This document shows, piece after piece, positions 15,369 through 21,634 of a stretch of DNA of 55,007 bases (the stretch's first letter is position 1; each line of letters begins with the position of its first letter). Below the pieces are notes generated by a model, which was given only the letters and a program-made list of their open reading frames with translations, ran no database searches and was not told the origin of the DNA. The translations under genes were made by a program, and so were the position numbers. The stretch covers positions 1 through 55,007 of IMG/VR virus record IMGVR_UViG_3300027971_000062; one strand, 5' to 3'. This DNA comes from a virus.

Positions 15369-15395
15369 CGGCTCGACCTTGAGATCGCCCAGGCG

Positions 15396-15578
15396 TCACC
15401 GCATGGCGCGCAGGATGGCGGCGCCCACCAGCACACCCGCGATCGCCATGCTCCCGGCGATTGCCATGCGCTTGGCGGTCCCGGTCGGCGGGACGGTGAC
15501 GTAGTGCTGGGACACGGGCAGCTCGATGGCTGCAACGACGGCCCCGGCGGCGAGGGCGAGCTTGGTGTTATCGGTCAT
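15396..15578 (-). CDS. 60-aa membrane microprotein, paired with 15617-15796
   Basis: 60 aa from ATG 15578. The pattern MT-x-x-TK-LAL-x-AGAVVAAIELPVSQHY, a PP turn, and a C-terminal helix AIAGSMAIAGVLVGAAILRAMR is shared with the next gene. TACACT lies seven bases before the ATG, suggesting its own leaderless transcript. The Gly/Ala-rich hydrophobic helix could oligomerise in a membrane. Confidence 0.7.
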   Translation of the reverse strand: MTDNTKLALAAGAVVAAIELPVSQHYVTVPPTGTAKRMAIAGSMAIAGVLVGAAILRAMR

Positions 15579-15616
15579 GCTGCCGAGTGTACCTAGCGGC
15601 GCAAGCCGAGTGCTGG

Positions 15617-15796
15617 CTACCGCAGGGCGCGCAGGATGGCCGAGGCGACCAGGACGCCAGCCACGCCCATGACCCCGGCGACAGCCATTCGTCTGGCGAT
15701 GTTCGCGGGTGGGATCCTGCTGTAGTGGGACTTGAGCAGCTCGATGGCAGCGACCGCTGCTACCTCGGTCAGCCCAAACTTCGTCTGCTCGGTCAT
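15617..15796 (-). CDS. 59-aa membrane microprotein, paralogue of 15396-15578
   Basis: 59 aa (ATG 15794-15796, TAG 15617-15619). It starts MTEQTKFGLTEVAAVAAIEL and ends VAGVLVASAILRALR. It aligns end to end with the neighbouring microprotein, with the same TACACT box seven bases before the ATG, so gene and promoter were duplicated together. Confidence 0.7.
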   Translation of the reverse strand: MTEQTKFGLTEVAAVAAIELLKSHYSRIPPANIARRMAVAGVMGVAGVLVASAILRALR

Positions 15797-15837
15797 GCCG
15801 CCGAGTGTACAGCGACACGGCGGCTGTCAGCCGTCGC

Positions 15838-16188
15838 TCACTGCTCGCCGTCTGCAACCCACATTTTATCGATCAGCGTCGCGGCCCATCGGTAGCCAGG
15901 GTCGCCTCCCCACAGCAGCCACGCGATCACCCCGGCGCTCGGATACTTGGGATGCCAGTCCTGCGCGGCGGGCGCGTCCAAGTCCTTCTGATGCCTGGCG
16001 AAGAAAGCGAACATGCGGCGCGCGGTCTGCGGCGACACGGTGCGACCGCTGGATAGCTGCACGGCGCGAGCAACGCCAACGGCTGTCCCGCCGCGACCGT
16101 AGGTGCGGCGCCACTCGAGGCCGAGTCGCGCCTCGCGCTGCACGCTCTCCGGGGGTGTGAAGTCGATGTGATCGTAGCGGGCGCTCAC
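15838..16188 (-). CDS. Small phage protein of the 'PPESVQREARRGLEWRR' type
   Basis: 116 aa from a GTG overlapping the upstream stop (GTGA). The blocks TPPESVQREARLGLEWRRTY, GRGGTAVGVARAVQLSSGR, RRMFAFFARH and YPSAGVIAWLLWGGDPGYRW match a short domain very common in phages, either free-standing or at the end of head-gene products. Its function is not known to me. It is good evidence for a phage origin of this block. Confidence 0.75.
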   Translation of the reverse strand: MSARYDHIDFTPPESVQREARLGLEWRRTYGRGGTAVGVARAVQLSSGRTVSPQTARRMFAFFARHQKDLDAPAAQDWHPKYPSAGVIAWLLWGGDPGYRWAATLIDKMWVADGEQ

Positions 16189-16523
16189 GGCACGAGCTCC
16201 AGGGCCTCGCAGACGATGCAGTCCTCCACCGTCGAGACCGCGCCGCATCGCTCGCACGTCCACCGCTGGCGACCGTCCTCGAGGGCCTGCCCGACCAACG
16301 GGCAGTACTGCGCGTGGATCCCAGGCGAGAGCTCAAGGTAAACGGAGCTGCACATGCAGCCCGACCCGCGGGCCGCGAGCGCCGCGCGCAGCCTGCGCTC
16401 GAGGTCGCCTACCTTGGCCTTGAGGTTGGCGTTCTCGATGCGTAGCTCGTCGAGCGTGGATGCAGCCTCGATCATTGCGTCGAACATATCAGCCTTCCCG
16501 TGTCTCGCTGCGCCAGCCTCCAT
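16185..16523 (-). CDS. Coiled-coil protein with zinc-ribbon-like C-terminus
   Basis: 112 aa from ATG 16523; a shorter start at 16487 is preceded by GGAAGG. A leucine-heptad helix (LRIENANLKAKVGDLERRLR, about 35-55) is followed by Cys pairs (CMC, CERC, CIVC) compatible with a zinc ribbon. It is part of a coupled leftward operon of small accessory genes. Confidence 0.6.
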   Translation of the reverse strand: MEAGAARHGKADMFDAMIEAASTLDELRIENANLKAKVGDLERRLRAALAARGSGCMCSSVYLELSPGIHAQYCPLVGQALEDGRQRWTCERCGAVSTVEDCIVCEALELVP

Positions 16524-16622
16524 CTCGCGCTCGAGCGCGGCGAGCGTAGCCGGCCCTGCCAGGCCGATCGCACACGACGCGGTGATCGCGCGCCAGTTCC
16601 ACGGCCTTGTCGATGTCGCTCA
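16489..16622 (-). CDS. Possible 44-aa protein
   Basis: Starts at a GTG overlapping the stop of the upstream gene (GTGA) and runs to a TGA at 16489. It is short and Arg-rich, and overlaps the next gene's 5' end in another frame. The coupling signal is its only support. Confidence 0.3.
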
Positions 16623-16994
16623 CGGGGTCTCCTGTTCGTGCGTCCAGATTTCGCGGGCGAGCCAGCCGGCACGCTCGGCATCGCCCATCGTCGGCCAGTC
16701 GTACTGATGACGGTTCCAGCCGTCGCCCTCCTCCTCGGTCCACGTCTCATCCTCGCGGCCGTAGTCCTCCTCGCGCGTGGCCTGCGCCAGTGCGGCGGCG
16801 CGAATCTCGACCCGCACGGCCGGCGTGTCGTTGGCGGGGCCGAGGGGCATCAACTCGCCGCACGTGACGCACACGAGCTTGAACACGCCGGGGTGCCACG
16901 CAGCGCCGTGGCCCGGTCGGTGGTTCGCCGGGATGGGGCGCCGCATCTTGGGGCCGAGGTACTCCGCGACGCAGCGGTGGCGACAGTCGCTCAC
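16620..16994 (-). CDS. Small accessory protein with a possible zinc site
   Basis: 124 aa from a GTG coupled to the upstream stop. Cys at residues 4 and 8 and CVTCGEL (about 42-47) with several His residues could bind zinc. The C-terminal half is acidic and Trp-rich (ETWTEEEGDGWNRHQYDW). Family not recognised. Confidence 0.65.
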   Translation of the reverse strand: MSDCRHRCVAEYLGPKMRRPIPANHRPGHGAAWHPGVFKLVCVTCGELMPLGPANDTPAVRVEIRAAALAQATREEDYGREDETWTEEEGDGWNRHQYDWPTMGDAERAGWLAREIWTHEQETP

Positions 16995-17386
16995 GGCGCC
17001 CCCTTGCCGCGCCAGGCGCGGGCTGCGCGCAGACCCTCAACCTCGGCCCGCGCCTCATCACGCTCGTGGACGAGCAGGCGCACCGCCTCGACGAGATCGG
17101 CCTCGGGGTCGGGGTCGCAGCCCATCGCGGATGCGATGCGGTCCAGCGTGCTACTGAACGCATCCACCATCCTGTCGGACGCGCCCCGTGCGCGCTCGAG
17201 CTCGGCGCGGGCGGCTGCGAGCGCAGCCTCGGCCTCGATCGCGCGCATGGTCGTCGCCAGGTTCTCCTTCGCCCAGTCCTGGGCAACCTTCTTCCAGTCC
17301 TCGACGCTAACGCGCAGCGTTTGAATCTCCTCGAGCATCACATCCTCAACCACGTCGTGCAGCTCCTCGTCGGTGATGTCACCCAT
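16991..17386 (-). CDS. Helical/coiled-coil accessory protein
   Basis: 131 aa. Almost entirely helical and charged, with Ala/Glu/Arg heptads (AIEAEAALAAARAELERARG; VHERDEARAEVEGLRAARAW). It overlaps the neighbouring genes by a few bases on both sides. No catalytic motif seen. Confidence 0.65.
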   Translation of the reverse strand: MGDITDEELHDVVEDVMLEEIQTLRVSVEDWKKVAQDWAKENLATTMRAIEAEAALAAARAELERARGASDRMVDAFSSTLDRIASAMGCDPDPEADLVEAVRLLVHERDEARAEVEGLRAARAWRGKGAP

Positions 17387-17771
17387 GATCGCCTACATTC
17401 GCGTCCTCGACGCTCGACTTGACCGTGAGCCGCTGAATCGCAGCACGGCACCGACCGCACCGCGCCTGGATGCCACCGTCGCTGTAGGTGAGGCGCAGCC
17501 CCGCCTTGGGATGGCACGATGGCTTGAGCCGAACCGGCTCTGCGGGCGTTGACGCTGCCTCGATCTCGTCCTGGGTCGGCGTGTTGACGACGACGTTACA
17601 GACGTGCCGGTTGCACGTCCGACAGCGGATCGAGAGCATGCCGCCTAGGTGAAAGACGAGTTGCTCGGACCCCTCGTGGCACACGGACTGGACGACGAAG
17701 GATGCTGCCCCTCCCTCGTCGAGCCAGCCGTCGAAGTCCTCTCGCGCGAACGCTTTGATCTGCATGGTCAT
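17379..17771 (-). CDS. Zinc-finger-like accessory protein with two Cys clusters
   Basis: 130 aa. Two C-x-x-C groups, SIRCRTCNRHVC (about 48-58) and QARCGRCRAAI (about 104-113), suggest two zinc sites. The rest is mixed. Overlaps the downstream gene at its stop. A nucleic-acid-binding role is a guess. Confidence 0.65.
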   Translation of the reverse strand: MTMQIKAFAREDFDGWLDEGGAASFVVQSVCHEGSEQLVFHLGGMLSIRCRTCNRHVCNVVVNTPTQDEIEAASTPAEPVRLKPSCHPKAGLRLTYSDGGIQARCGRCRAAIQRLTVKSSVEDANVGDHG

Positions 17772-17959
17772 CGCCTCCTCGGATTCTGCTTGTTCTCTCG
17801 GTCCATCTCGCGCGTGTACGGGCCGACGATCTCAAGCGCGATGCGCTCGGCCTCGGGCCGGTCCAGGCCACCTTCGTACTCGATGATCGCGGCGCGATAG
17901 ATGAACTCCTCGCGCCACTCCGCGAGCGAGCGAGCTCGCCATGCCTGTCGGATGCTCAC
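17768..17959 (-). CDS. 63-aa helical phage protein coupled to queE
   Basis: Starts at a GTG overlapping the QueE stop. WRARSLAEWREEFIYRAAII and EYEGGLDRPEAERIALEIV match a short family frequent in phage and plasmid replication or accessory regions (WRDWFEERAAILEYDGGL-type). Function unknown to me. Confidence 0.65.
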   Translation of the reverse strand: MSIRQAWRARSLAEWREEFIYRAAIIEYEGGLDRPEAERIALEIVGPYTREMDRENKQNPRRR

Positions 17960-18573
17960 ACCACGCCCCAATGCTTGTGGTCCTGACGCGACAGCGACCA
18001 GCGAGGGCGGGTTTTCAAGAACGCCTTGCAACGCTCGAGTGACTCTGGACATTCGGCACCGTCGCGCCAGATTGGCTGGACATATCGATACAGGAAGTCC
18101 GTCCTGTCGTCGGGCCACGCTGCCGCCCACTCCTCCAAGGATAGACCGCCGAGTCCATCGACGATCTTGATCTCGTTGCCGTATCGCTGCACGAACCGAC
18201 CAGGATCGGCGCTGTGAGGCGAGATCGACAGCCAATCCACGGGCGGAACGATCCGCTTGCTCCCGGAGCTGGCGACCGCAGTCGAGAACCCTGCCATCTT
18301 GAGCTCGCGCAGCAGGGGTCGCAGGTCGTGATCGGCGGGCTCCCCTCCCGTGATCCAGACCCACCAATCACGATCGCCTTGAGGGCAAACCGCTCGCACG
18401 AGCTCGACGATTGCCTCGGCGGTTGCGTGCGACGTGACGCGATAGTCGGTGTCGCACTCAGCGCAACCCACCGAGCATCCCGCAAGGCGCACGAACGCCA
18501 TCTGGAAGCCACGCAGATGACCTTCGCCTTGGAGGGTCCAGAAGATCGGGTTAGGTGCCAGCGGATAGCGCAT
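17956..18573 (-). CDS. queE: 7-carboxy-7-deazaguanine (CDG) synthase, radical SAM
   Basis: 205 aa. FWTLQGEGHLRG (substrate/N-terminal QGEG motif), the Fe-S cysteines C33, C37 and C40 in AGCSVGCAECDTDY (CX3CX2C) and ITGGEP (about 74-79, SAM binding) are diagnostic of QueE. The enzyme converts 6-carboxy-tetrahydropterin to CDG using Fe-S and SAM. Its first bases overlap the end of a DpdA-like gene, so the product is probably destined for viral DNA rather than tRNA. FolE, QueD and QueC are not in the window, so the host may supply the substrate. Phage QueE proteins can also affect host cell division; that alternative is open. Confidence 0.85.
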   Translation of the reverse strand: MRYPLAPNPIFWTLQGEGHLRGFQMAFVRLAGCSVGCAECDTDYRVTSHATAEAIVELVRAVCPQGDRDWWVWITGGEPADHDLRPLLRELKMAGFSTAVASSGSKRIVPPVDWLSISPHSADPGRFVQRYGNEIKIVDGLGGLSLEEWAAAWPDDRTDFLYRYVQPIWRDGAECPESLERCKAFLKTRPRWSLSRQDHKHWGVV

Positions 18574-19180
18574 CGTTGGATGTCTCCCTTAAGAACTTTC
18601 TCAGCTCGTTGAATTGCGAGGTGCCGGTCAGCTTTCCCTTGCGGAACCATCCGGTACCGTCAACAGAGATCGCGCCAGCTCGCCAGCAAAGAATCAGCCG
18701 CTCCCAAGTGTTCACGCGCGCCACATGAACGCGCGCCGGGAAGCGAGCGCACCACGGATCGATGTTGGCGAGCTTCCACTCGGTGGAGCCTGCCAGGAAG
18801 ATGACGCACTCGTTATCCGGCACGTCCGCGAACGTCATCCCGTCCTGCGCCGCGAACGCTGCGCGAAACCCAAACGATCGAACGATTGGCTCGTACCTCG
18901 GCCAGAGCTCTAGCGTGGCGGCGCGATTCGCGACGACATCGGGCACGACAGCCCAGAGCGGACAGATGCCGGACAGGGCCGACCAGTTCAGCAGCTTGCG
19001 CCAGCCACCCTCGTCCCACGCGCGGTCATTCTTGAACGCGGACCACGCGCCGTTATCGAGCCCATACGGCACCTCTCGCCAGGGACCGCGCTCGCCGGCA
19101 GGCGAGAACAGGTGACCGATTCGACCCGGATGCTTACCGGCCAGTAATCCAACCTCAATTCCCGTCGCGTTGCTGACCAT
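18551..19180 (-). CDS. DpdA-like DNA 7-deazaguanine transglycosylase
   Basis: 209 aa. It follows the pattern of phage DpdA proteins, which are TGT-fold enzymes that exchange guanine in DNA for a 7-deazaguanine: VPYGLDNGAW (D42, the first catalytic Asp region), WAVVPDVVANRAATL, FAAQDGMT, IFLAGSTEWKL, VHVARVNTWERL and SVDGTGW (D174, nucleophile candidate). The ATG at 19180 is chosen; a GTG at 19189 overlaps the upstream stop (GTGA) and would add three residues. With adjacent queE it forms a compact DNA-modification pair that probably protects against restriction. Confidence 0.8.
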   Translation of the reverse strand: MVSNATGIEVGLLAGKHPGRIGHLFSPAGERGPWREVPYGLDNGAWSAFKNDRAWDEGGWRKLLNWSALSGICPLWAVVPDVVANRAATLELWPRYEPIVRSFGFRAAFAAQDGMTFADVPDNECVIFLAGSTEWKLANIDPWCARFPARVHVARVNTWERLILCWRAGAISVDGTGWFRKGKLTGTSQFNELRKFLRETSNDALSAGT

Positions 19181-19185
19181 GACGA

Positions 19186-19347
19186 TCACTTGCGCTTCCT
19201 GGTGGGCCGGTCGAGGGCCAGGACCGCCAGGTCGCTGATCAGCGAGGCGAGCGTCCGCAGGGTCCGCAGGTGCAGGTTGCCGTCGTGCGGTGCGAGCGCA
19301 TCCGCCAGCAGGCGAGCCTCGTCGATGATCTGTTCCTTGGTTCGCAT
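19186..19347 (-). CDS. 53-aa helical protein upstream of the dpdA-like gene
   Basis: ATG 19345-19347; a GTG two codons earlier is possible. Sequence MRTKEQIIDEARLLADALAP, helical, with a basic end TRKRK. The stop overlaps the alternative GTG start of the DpdA-like gene. Function unknown. Confidence 0.55.
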   Translation of the reverse strand: MRTKEQIIDEARLLADALAPHDGNLHLRTLRTLASLISDLAVLALDRPTRKRK

Positions 19348-19373
19348 GTTCACGTCCAGTGGTAAGGGGGCGG

Positions 19374-19556
19374 CTACGCTTGGCGCAGGACGTAGACCCG
19401 CCGGATGTCCACGATCTCGCTGCTCCTCGAGCAGTGATCGCACTCGATCGACACGCCATGACCGAGCTGCTCCTGGAGCTCGGCAAGGTCCATCGGCTGA
19501 CCACAGTGCGCGCAGGGGACCGCCTTGATCGGCCCCTGGACCGTTGCCGCGGTCAC
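19374..19556 (-). CDS. 60-aa zinc-ribbon protein
   Basis: GTG start coupled to the RHH gene stop. CAHCGQPM (about 15-22) and CDHCSRS (about 39-45) form a CxxC-x20-CxxC zinc ribbon. Likely a small regulator or nucleic-acid-binding protein co-transcribed with the RHH protein. Confidence 0.65.
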   Translation of the reverse strand: MTAATVQGPIKAVPCAHCGQPMDLAELQEQLGHGVSIECDHCSRSSEIVDIRRVYVLRQA

Positions 19557-19735
19557 CGCGACTCCTGCCCGCTCGCCCGCTTGACCCCGCGCCGCGCCGC
19601 ATCACGCGCCGCGCGCCGCAGGAACTCGGCAACGCTGGTCCTGTCGGCGTCGCTCGCCTGCTCGATCAAGAGCTTGTCCTCAGTGCTGACGCGAAATTGC
19701 ATGATCTCCGTGAGGTCTTGACGGGTCTTCGGCAT
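19553..19735 (-). CDS. Ribbon-helix-helix-type DNA-binding protein
   Basis: 60 aa from ATG 19735. MQFRVSTEDKLLIEQASDAD followed by RTSVAEFLRRAARDAARRG has the strand-helix-helix pattern of Arc/CopG regulators and of antitoxins with a DUF1778-like fold. It is first in the leftward operon that leads to dpdA-like and queE, and its consensus promoter faces the rightward gene at 19791, so it may autoregulate or control the divergent pair. No toxin partner is evident. Confidence 0.75.
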   Translation of the reverse strand: MPKTRQDLTEIMQFRVSTEDKLLIEQASDADRTSVAEFLRRAARDAARRGVKRASGQESR

Positions 19736-19742
19736 GCCCAAC

Positions 19743-19770
19743 GTATTACAAACGACGGAACGCTTGTCAA
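19743..19770 (-). promoter_or_regulatory. Sigma-70-type promoter for the RHH operon, leaderless
   Basis: On the minus strand TTGACA (19765-19770), a 16-base spacer and TAATAC (19743-19748) precede ATG 19735 by seven bases. This is one of the best promoters in the window, and its position implies transcription starting at the start codon. Confidence 0.7.
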
Positions 19771-19790
19771 CCGCATACGCTACGGGCAGG

Positions 19791-20255
19791 ATGCGCGCCA
19801 TGCGTGATCGCTACATTTCCTGCTACATCCTGGGCCGCACGGACACCTTCGATGGCGAGGTGGACATGGACGGGCTCGTCGAGCGCATCCTCTCAGGGGC
19901 GCCCATGCGTGAGACCTCGCTCGAGGTCGCTCGTCGGGCTGTCATGGCGAGCGCGGACTCGAGCGCGAAGGTCGAGTGGCTCCACGAGAATCTAGAAGCC
20001 GTCCGCGCGCTCGGAGGAGACACCGAGAAGGCATGGCGCATGTTCTGCCAGGGTCGGGTTGACGCGCTCGCCGCCCAGGTCGAGGAATCTGCCCTTGAGG
20101 ACATGATCAGTCGCCTCGACGAGGACGAGGAGAGCGAAGACGACGACAAGGGGGAGGAGGAGGACGAGGAGGAGGAGGAGGGCGAGGAGGGCGAGGAGGG
20201 CGAGGAGGGCGAGGAAGGGGAGGAAGGGGAGGAAGAAGGGGAGGACGAGGAGTGA
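19791..20255 (+). CDS. Protein with long acidic Glu/Gly repeat tail
   Basis: 154 aa from ATG 19791 (in-frame ATGs at 19800 and upstream at 19734). A folded N-terminal domain (YISCYILGRTDTFDGEVDMD...) is followed from about residue 110 by a pure acidic tail of EEGEEG repeats. Acidic tails of this type occur in DNA mimics, histone-chaperone-like and phosphate-metal-binding proteins. TACGCT lies nine bases upstream of the ATG. Function unknown. Confidence 0.65.
   Translation: MRAMRDRYISCYILGRTDTFDGEVDMDGLVERILSGAPMRETSLEVARRAVMASADSSAKVEWLHENLEAVRALGGDTEKAWRMFCQGRVDALAAQVEESALEDMISRLDEDEESEDDDKGEEEDEEEEEGEEGEEGEEGEEGEEGEEEGEDEE
20158..20252 (+). repeat. GAG/GGC-rich purine repeat encoding the acidic tail
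   Basis: Short imperfect repeats of GAGGAG and GAGGGC give an almost pure purine strand with many G runs. It can expand or contract in steps of three and could form triplex or quadruplex structures. Confidence 0.7.
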
Positions 20256-20279
20256 TCTAACAGGACTGATCCTGTAGGT

Positions 20280-20298
20280 CGCTGATAGCCTAGCGGCC
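20280..20298 (+). promoter_or_regulatory. Extended -10 promoter of the second spike gene
   Basis: TGATAGCCT with the -10 hexamer at 20286-20291, seven bases before ATG 20299, identical to the box at 8731-8742. A small hairpin CAGGA-CTGA-TCCTG (20261-20274) lies just upstream. Confidence 0.6.
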
Positions 20299-21618
20299 AT
20301 GGGCAACCTCTTCCTTAACATTCCTGTTCCCGCCGGTAACGGCACGGGCGCCGCCGTCGAGACCTCGCAGATGGCGAGCACGAAGACGATCGTGTGCGGT
20401 GGCCCGTTCGCTGCGACGGTCAACCTCGAGATCAGCAACGACGCTGGCGCGCTCGTCTGGGCACCCCTGGCGACGTTCCAGCGATCGGGCAACCTTACCG
20501 TGTCCGTGTCCGCGCGCTTCATGCGCGCGAGCGTGTCGGACTACAAGAGCGGCGTCGCAAACCTCGACGTGAGTGCGGCGGCGGTCGGTGACGCTAGCTT
20601 CGTGCTGCTCCCGGGTAACGGCACCCCGGTGGACATCTCCGCTGCGCCGCTGTTCAAGACAGTGGTTGCGTCGAGCTCGTTCGCGGGCAACGTCGAGATC
20701 AGCGGCGACGGCGTCAGCTACGCGCAGATCTGGTCGTTCCAGGACGGCGGACAGCAGAGTCGCGAGGTCGTGGGCAAGTTCGCTCGCGTCATCGGCAGCG
20801 GCGAGGACGTGTACCTCGGCGGAACCAGCAATGGCAGCGGCGGCATTGGCACGATCTCGTGGGCACCCGGCGGCGGCGGCGACGCGACGACGTGGGCCGA
20901 GGTGATGGCATTCGTCGCCGCGGTCAATCACCCGCTGACCGTCTACCTCAACGGGTCCGCGTCGATCCCGCCAGGCGTGTACGACGTGAACGGGATGCAG
21001 CTCATTTCAGACCCGGAGATCGAGACGTTCGTGGTCACGATGGACGACGGCGCCCAACTGTACAACCTCGGCGCGATCTTGGGGCAGATCACGCTAAGAA
21101 GCCTGTCCACCTCGCTCACGCCGCTGGAGTTTGGGGCACCACCGTTGGGTGGGCCGCGCTCGCTCAAGCTTGAGTTCAACGCGAGCCTGGAAAACGCCGG
21201 GACCGTCCCAATGATCGAGGTCGCGGCAGGCGATCTCTTCGTGATTGCGGGCTTGTTCAACGCGACGCTGACCGACACCGCCCCCGTGGTCAACCTCGGC
21301 GCGGGCTCGACCCTGATCGTCGGCGTGTACGGTGCGCTCAACGTCACCGACGACTACGTGACCGGCCCGGCGAGCGCGACCCTGGTGTATCAGGTCGTCA
21401 CGGGCGGGTTGCCGACGCCGCTCCCCGTCAACGCGGGCTTCGCCGGCACGACGCTCCAGAACGTCCTCACCGGCTGGAGTTGCACGACGGCGGGGCGCCC
21501 ATCGGTGAACCCGCTGTACACGCTCCACACGGGGACGATGACGTTCGACACCGACCTGGGCCTCCCGATCTGGTGGGACGGCACGCAGTGGGTTGACGCG
21601 ACCGGCACGCCCGCCTAG
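20299..21618 (+). CDS. Spike protein paralogue (439 aa)
   Basis: The first ~175 residues are the doubled anchor domain (NLFLNIPVPAGNGTGAAVET; FVLLPGNGTPVDISAAPL) shared with the proteins at 8750, 21635 and 31975. They are nearly identical to the next gene at the DNA level, so the duplication is recent. The C-terminal part is different: Gly/Ala-rich beta sequence and an end (DLGLPIWWDGTQWVDATGTP) like the short C-terminal modules of phage fibres. Probably a receptor-binding or enzymatic spike. Confidence 0.8.
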   Translation: MGNLFLNIPVPAGNGTGAAVETSQMASTKTIVCGGPFAATVNLEISNDAGALVWAPLATFQRSGNLTVSVSARFMRASVSDYKSGVANLDVSAAAVGDASFVLLPGNGTPVDISAAPLFKTVVASSSFAGNVEISGDGVSYAQIWSFQDGGQQSREVVGKFARVIGSGEDVYLGGTSNGSGGIGTISWAPGGGGDATTWAEVMAFVAAVNHPLTVYLNGSASIPPGVYDVNGMQLISDPEIETFVVTMDDGAQLYNLGAILGQITLRSLSTSLTPLEFGAPPLGGPRSLKLEFNASLENAGTVPMIEVAAGDLFVIAGLFNATLTDTAPVVNLGAGSTLIVGVYGALNVTDDYVTGPASATLVYQVVTGGLPTPLPVNAGFAGTTLQNVLTGWSCTTAGRPSVNPLYTLHTGTMTFDTDLGLPIWWDGTQWVDATGTPA

Positions 21619-21634
21619 TGATAGCCTAGCCGCC
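21617..21634 (+). promoter_or_regulatory. Extended -10 promoter of the third spike gene
   Basis: TGATAGCCT overlaps the stop codon of the preceding gene (TAGTGATAG). The -10 hexamer at 21622-21627 is seven bases before ATG 21635. Third copy of the same promoter, which also fixes the start at 21635 rather than upstream. Confidence 0.6.

Noticed and set aside
19553-19735. Toxin-antitoxin pair with the neighbouring zinc-ribbon protein
   Set aside because: The RHH protein could be an antitoxin, but the coupled 60-aa zinc-ribbon product has no toxin-like fold and the divergent acidic protein has no toxin motif.
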